A DNA stretch of 17,959 bases, taken from positions 1 to 17,959 of the forward strand of contig NZ_JACRYU010000013.1 of the NCBI RefSeq assembly GCF_014333445.1. Reading direction: 5' to 3'. Below, piece by piece: positions 15,082 to 17,959 of the stretch. A model generated the notes under the pieces. It was not told where the DNA came from and ran no database searches. It saw only the letters and a program-made list of their open reading frames with translations. The stretch's first letter is position 1. The number at the start of each line of letters is the position of its first letter. The stretch comes from Terrisporobacter mayombei (GTDB lineage: Bacteria > Bacillota > Clostridia > Peptostreptococcales > Peptostreptococcaceae). Both the position numbers and the translations under genes were made by a program.

Positions 15082-15113
15082 ATTCTAGCATAATATTACC
15101 TATCTATGTGCAA
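15082..15113 (-). promoter_or_regulatory. Candidate extended -10 promoter of the ptb operon
   Basis: The minus strand has TATGCTAGAAT, an extended -10 (TGn then TAGAAT at 15082-15087). TTGCAC lies at 15108-15113, 20 nt upstream of the hexamer; that spacing is too long for an ideal -35, so the extended -10 carries most of the evidence. It would start the seven-gene fermentation operon. Confidence 0.35.
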
Positions 15114-15331
15114 TTTTAAAATGAAATTATAATGTTTTTTGTAATTAATCTAATTTTACTTAGATAATAAGCTTTTTCATAACTCTATGCTTAACAAATT
15201 CATAATAATATTTTTTTGCACTTACTTTTTTTGACATGTTTTTAAAATATTCAGATAATTAATTCTGTATTTTTTTAAGTATAATTTGATTACACTAATT
15301 TTTTTTAATATATATTCTTTTATTATAAAAT

Positions 15332-15384
15332 AAAAAGTGTAATATATTTAATCATTAGTTCGATATAAATATATTACACTTTCA
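15332..15384 (-). terminator. Terminator of the cdaA-cdaR operon
   Basis: A perfect 17-bp stem (15334-15350 with 15366-15382, containing AAAGTGTAATATATTTA) encloses an unusually large 15-nt loop. On the minus strand it is followed by TTTATTTTAT. It begins about 15 nt after the cdaR stop. Confidence 0.75.
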
Positions 15385-15396
15385 TTATTTTATAAA

Positions 15397-16566
15397 TTAA
15401 CTACCTACCACAGCTGGTATAATTTTTAAACTTTTAAAGTTTATATCTGAACTATATTTTATAGCATAATTTTTAGATTCATTATCTCCATCTGATAAAT
15501 CTATGTATAACTTTATATCAGATTTAGTTACTTTTGTATTTGGATCATTTGTCTGAATCTCTACATTTATACTATCTGGTATATTTAGTTCTGATATATC
15601 TATTTTATCATAGTTATTTCTTAATTCAATTTCATCTGAGTTATAAATTAACCTTTGAACTATGTTTTCAGCTTCTTTAACTTTAATTGTAGCTGTTTTA
15701 TCATTTGATGTTATTCCTTCAGGAATTATTAAATTAACTTTTTTGGATTGTCCAATAGTTGATAAGTCAATTTTTTCTGTATTTATATAATTAATGTTGT
15801 CTAGAATTTCTTTTTTTCCTTTTATTATTATAGTTTCAGGATTTATTTCATAGACCTTCTTATCGTCTAAATTTCCATCTGATTGAATATTTATAGAAAC
15901 TTCTTTCTCTTCAAGTAGAGTTATTTCTGCACTTATATTTTTAGAGTCCAGGCTTACTCCTTTAACTTCTTTGCCTGATTTATTAACAGGCACTAGTTTA
16001 ACTCTCTGGGTAAATTTATTATCTGTGTTACTATTAACTTCTACGTCTGCCTTAATATAGTCTACTTCTTCAACTAAAACCCTTGGTCCTGAAACATTTA
16101 CCGTACTTTGCTGTAATACAACTGTATCTACATCTTCAGCATAATCGCCTCTTATGTCGGATCTAATATCTTTTTCTTCATGTACTATTTTTTCTAATCT
16201 TACTACTATAAAATCTGATTTAAATTCATAAGAAAGTTGTTTTGTTGCATTAACCTTTAAATATAAATAGTTCTTCCCCTCTATAGGAGTATTTATAGAT
16301 CCATATACATGTATATCTTCTTTTGATAAATTTTGAAGATATGATAATTTTCCTCTTATATAAATGTCAGCTACTAAATCAGTTTCCGGATATACCACCA
16401 AGTCTTCATTAGCTAATTCCTCTATATTTGTAACGCTTACTGGGACATTTTCAAATAATCTTGTATCTTCTGGATCAACAATTGCCATAACATACATCCA
16501 TAGAGTTAAAGCGCTAAGAAGAGATATTAGCTTTATCCTTGTATTTTTCTTTAGTCTATTCTTCAT
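15397..16566 (-). CDS. cdaR: YbbR-domain regulator of c-di-AMP synthase, CdaR
   Basis: CdaR is a membrane-anchored extracytoplasmic protein that binds and modulates the diadenylate cyclase CdaA. The 389-residue product has a basic N-terminus, one membrane segment at about residues 11-30 (KLISLLSALTLWMYVMAIVD) and then a series of YbbR-type beta-rich repeats of about 80 residues each over the outer part (roughly 35-120, 125-210, 215-290 and 295-380). Family hallmarks are LFENVPVSV after the membrane segment and DVDTVVLQQSTVNVSGP at the start of a repeat. Its ATG overlaps the cdaA stop (ATGA, 16563-16566), as in the standard cdaA-cdaR pair, so the two are translationally coupled. In other Firmicutes glmM follows directly; here the ptb operon follows. 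Confidence 0.93.
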   Translation of the reverse strand: MKNRLKKNTRIKLISLLSALTLWMYVMAIVDPEDTRLFENVPVSVTNIEELANEDLVVYPETDLVADIYIRGKLSYLQNLSKEDIHVYGSINTPIEGKNYLYLKVNATKQLSYEFKSDFIVVRLEKIVHEEKDIRSDIRGDYAEDVDTVVLQQSTVNVSGPRVLVEEVDYIKADVEVNSNTDNKFTQRVKLVPVNKSGKEVKGVSLDSKNISAEITLLEEKEVSINIQSDGNLDDKKVYEINPETIIIKGKKEILDNINYINTEKIDLSTIGQSKKVNLIIPEGITSNDKTATIKVKEAENIVQRLIYNSDEIELRNNYDKIDISELNIPDSINVEIQTNDPNTKVTKSDIKLYIDLSDGDNESKNYAIKYSSDINFKSLKIIPAVVGS

Positions 16567-17408
16567 TTAAAAATCCCACCTTTAAAGAAACTTTTATCTT
16601 CTGATGTTGTTTTACTTAAGTTTTTCTTCAATATATTAGAGATTCTATCTTGAGATATATCTCTATATAACTTTCCTGATTTAGCTATTGAAACTTCTCC
16701 TGTTTCTTCTGAAACGATTAGAGTTATACAATCTGAAACTTCACTTATCCCAACACCAGCTCTGTGTCTAGTTCCTAAATCCTTTGTCAAATCTTTACTT
16801 TGACTTAACGGTAAAAAACATGCTGCAGCTTTTACTTTGTTATCTCTTATAACAACTGCTCCGTCATGTAGTGGAGTATTTGGTATGAATATATTTATTA
16901 ATAATTGTCTAGATACATCACCATCTATTATAGTTCCTGTACCTATTATATCTGAAATTTTTGTTTCCCTTTCTAATATAATAAGTGCTCCTATTCGCTG
17001 TCTTGATAATGAATATAGTGTCTCTACAATCTCATCTATTGCCTTATCTAATTTTTTACTTTCTGCATTTTCTCCGCTTTTTCCAATCAAATTGAAATTT
17101 GCTCTTCCTAAATGCTCAAATCCAGCTCTAAGTTCTGGTTGAAATATTATACAAAGTGCTATAAAACCAACATCAAGCGCTTTTACTAATATCCAGTATA
17201 AAGTATGTAATTTAAATATAGAGCTAAGTTGTGTTGCTAATAATAAAACTATTATTCCTTTAAAAACTTGCTCCGCTCTTGTATCCTTTATAAACATAAA
17301 AATCTTATAAAATATATAAGCAACTATTAATATATCTACAATATCATATATGCTCATTCTTAATATTATATCAATAAAACCATTTAATAAAGAATTTATA
17401 TCGGACAT
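16563..17408 (-). CDS. cdaA: Diadenylate cyclase CdaA (c-di-AMP synthase)
   Basis: CdaA condenses two ATP into cyclic di-AMP, a signal controlling potassium/osmolyte balance and envelope homeostasis. The 281-residue product has about three N-terminal membrane segments (roughly 22-40, 49-65 and 70-90), the linker QPELRAGFEHLG and a cytoplasmic DAC domain from about 110. The DAC motifs are intact: HDGAVVI (D182-G183-A184) and GTRHRAG (R214-H215-R216), followed by a Ser/Glu-rich segment SEETGEVSIAK. The topology separates it from DisA (DNA-scanning) and CdaS (spore). The ATG has CAGGAGGAT upstream, and a strong candidate promoter lies about 45 bp before it. It overlaps cdaR by four bases. No key residue is missing. 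Confidence 0.97.
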   Translation of the reverse strand: MSDINSLLNGFIDIILRMSIYDIVDILIVAYIFYKIFMFIKDTRAEQVFKGIIVLLLATQLSSIFKLHTLYWILVKALDVGFIALCIIFQPELRAGFEHLGRANFNLIGKSGENAESKKLDKAIDEIVETLYSLSRQRIGALIILERETKISDIIGTGTIIDGDVSRQLLINIFIPNTPLHDGAVVIRDNKVKAAACFLPLSQSKDLTKDLGTRHRAGVGISEVSDCITLIVSEETGEVSIAKSGKLYRDISQDRISNILKKNLSKTTSEDKSFFKGGIFK

Positions 17409-17453
17409 ATTTTATCCTCCTGTTCAATAGTTTCTTAATTGTTTACACTATGT

Positions 17454-17483
17454 ATTATACTATAATAATAAGACTATATACAA
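17454..17483 (-). promoter_or_regulatory. Sigma-A promoter of cdaA-cdaR
   Basis: The minus strand has TTGTAT (17478-17483), an 18-nt spacer and a perfect TATAAT (17454-17459). It lies about 45 nt upstream of the cdaA start and downstream of the tRNA terminator. This is the clearest vegetative promoter in the window. Confidence 0.6.
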
Positions 17484-17541
17484 ACTATCTTCTTTTATTA
17501 TAAGTTTATTTCTTTTAATTACCTAGATTATAAATTTTTAT

Positions 17542-17573
17542 AAAAAAAAAGCTTCACTAAAGTGAAACTTTTG
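17542..17573 (-). terminator. Terminator of the tRNA operon
   Basis: On the minus strand AAAGTTTCAC-TTTA-GTGAAGCTTT forms a 10-bp stem with one G-U pair, followed by a run of T. It begins a few bases after the CCA end of tRNA-Arg. Confidence 0.85.
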
Positions 17574-17575
17574 AT

Positions 17576-17652
<77 letters not shown>

Positions 17653-17659
17653 ATATTAT

Positions 17660-17734
17660 TGGAGCGGGAAACGAGATTCGAACTCGCGACTTCAACCTTG
17701 GCAAGGTTGCGCTCTACCACTGAACTATTCCCGC
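17660..17734 (-). tRNA. tRNA-Gly (anticodon GCC)
   Basis: A 75-nt cloverleaf on the minus strand with encoded CCA. The acceptor GCGGGAA pairs with TTCCCGC, the anticodon loop is TTGCCAA (anticodon 17700-17702) and the T-loop is AGTTCGAATCT. It reads GGC/GGU. Confidence 0.97.
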
Positions 17735-17753
17735 ATATCAATTTATATAAAAA

Positions 17754-17829
17754 TGGTGGGACCAACAGGGCTCGAACCTGTGACCCCCTGCTTGTAAGGC
17801 AGGTGCTCTCCCAGCTGAGCTATGGTCCC
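17754..17829 (-). tRNA. tRNA-Val (anticodon TAC)
   Basis: A 76-nt cloverleaf on the minus strand with encoded CCA. The acceptor GGGACCA pairs with TGGTCCC, the anticodon loop is CTTACAA (anticodon 17794-17796) and the T-loop is GGTTCGAGCCC. Confidence 0.97.
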
Positions 17830-17843
17830 ACAATTATAAAAAA

Positions 17844-17917
17844 TGGAGCGGGTGAAGGGGATCGAACCCTCACAGCCGGCTTGGAAGGCCGGAACTCTAC
17901 CATTGAGCTACACCCGC
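17844..17917 (-). tRNA. tRNA-Gly (anticodon TCC)
   Basis: A 74-nt cloverleaf on the minus strand with encoded CCA. The acceptor GCGGGTG pairs with CACCCGC, the anticodon loop is CTTCCAA (anticodon 17883-17885) and the T-loop is GGTTCGATCCC. It reads GGA/GGG. One base separates it from the preceding tRNA. Confidence 0.97.
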
Positions 17918-17918
17918 A

Positions 17919-17959
17919 TGGTGACTCATAGGGGAATCGAACCCCTGTTACCGCCGTGA
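17919..17959 (-). tRNA. tRNA-Glu, partial (3' part only)
   Basis: Only the 3' half is inside the window: the end of the anticodon loop (TCAC), the anticodon stem GGCGG, the T-arm AGGGGTTCGATTCCCCT, the acceptor strand ATGAGTC, discriminator A and CCA. The first anticodon base is cut off, so the visible anticodon is NTC (Glu or Asp). The anticodon stem and variable region GGCGGTAACAGGGG are typical of Firmicute tRNA-Glu(TTC). Confidence 0.85.

Larger units (their letters stand above)
14859..15331. other. Long AT-rich gene-free leader upstream of ptb
   Basis: This stretch is extremely AT-rich, with no open frame that looks like a gene on either strand and no riboswitch class that I recognise. 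It holds one candidate promoter (15082-15113) and an AT-only 11-bp palindrome (14939-14965). If that promoter is used, the ptb operon mRNA has a leader of about 215 nt. I looked for a -24/-12 sigma-54 site and a CodY-type box and found no convincing match. Confidence 0.6.

Noticed and set aside
14859..15396. A sigma-54 promoter, CodY box or known riboswitch in the ptb leader
   Set aside because: No GG-N10-GC type -24/-12 pair and no convincing CodY palindrome could be found by eye; only an extended -10 and an AT-only palindrome are visible.
16837..17142. A 101-codon plus-strand open frame
   Set aside because: It is antisense to the catalytic DAC domain of cdaA; no start signal.

Overview
The window is a low-GC (roughly 30 %), tightly packed chromosomal segment from an endospore-forming anaerobic clostridium. 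Gene content and order (cdaA-cdaR, ptb-buk with a 2-oxoacid:ferredoxin oxidoreductase, glmM-glmS, ywmB-murA-spoIID-spoIIQ-spoIIID-mbl) fit the Peptostreptococcaceae, the group of Clostridioides difficile, Paeniclostridium and Romboutsia. The exact species cannot be fixed from this sequence alone. Every gene lies on the minus strand, so transcription runs from high to low coordinates.

Layout in the direction of transcription. (1) 17919-17959 down to 17576: five tRNA genes, Glu (partial), Gly-TCC, Val-TAC, Gly-GCC and Arg-TCT, closed by a terminator. (2) 17408-15397: cdaA (c-di-AMP synthase) and cdaR/ybbR, overlapping by ATGA, with a good vegetative promoter and a 17-bp terminator hairpin. (3) 15396-14859: a 537-bp AT-rich region without a gene, then a seven-gene fermentation operon (ptb, buk, a P-loop protein of unknown role, and the delta, alpha, beta and gamma subunits of a 2-oxoacid:ferredoxin oxidoreductase) ending in a terminator at 9446-9481. 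(4) 9336-5892: glmM, a glmS ribozyme and glmS, ending in a terminator. (5) 5593-3587: ywmB and murA. (6) 3527-1449: the sporulation genes spoIID, spoIIQ and spoIIID, each with its own candidate promoter. (7) 1178-150: the actin-like gene mbl/mreB with its own sigma-A promoter and terminator.

Functional picture. Most of the window serves the cell envelope. GlmS and GlmM make glucosamine-6-P and glucosamine-1-P for UDP-GlcNAc, MurA commits UDP-GlcNAc to peptidoglycan, Mbl/MreB organises side-wall growth, CdaA/CdaR tie c-di-AMP to envelope status, and SpoIID/SpoIIQ remodel septal peptidoglycan during engulfment. A fermentation operon sits inside this block. The oxidoreductase would oxidise (probably branched-chain) 2-oxoacids to acyl-CoA while reducing ferredoxin; Ptb and Buk would convert acyl-CoA through acyl-phosphate to the free acid and ATP. 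This is the oxidative arm of Stickland-type amino acid fermentation.

The most notable non-coding element is the GlcN6P-responsive self-cleaving glmS ribozyme at 7776-7947. A perfect hairpin lies directly upstream of its cleavage site and would cap the 3' end of the released glmM message. A GC-rich structured element at about 5705-5810 remains unexplained. I saw no CRISPR array, insertion sequence, phage gene or clearly new multi-gene system; the least understood protein is the P-loop NTPase at 12160-12837.
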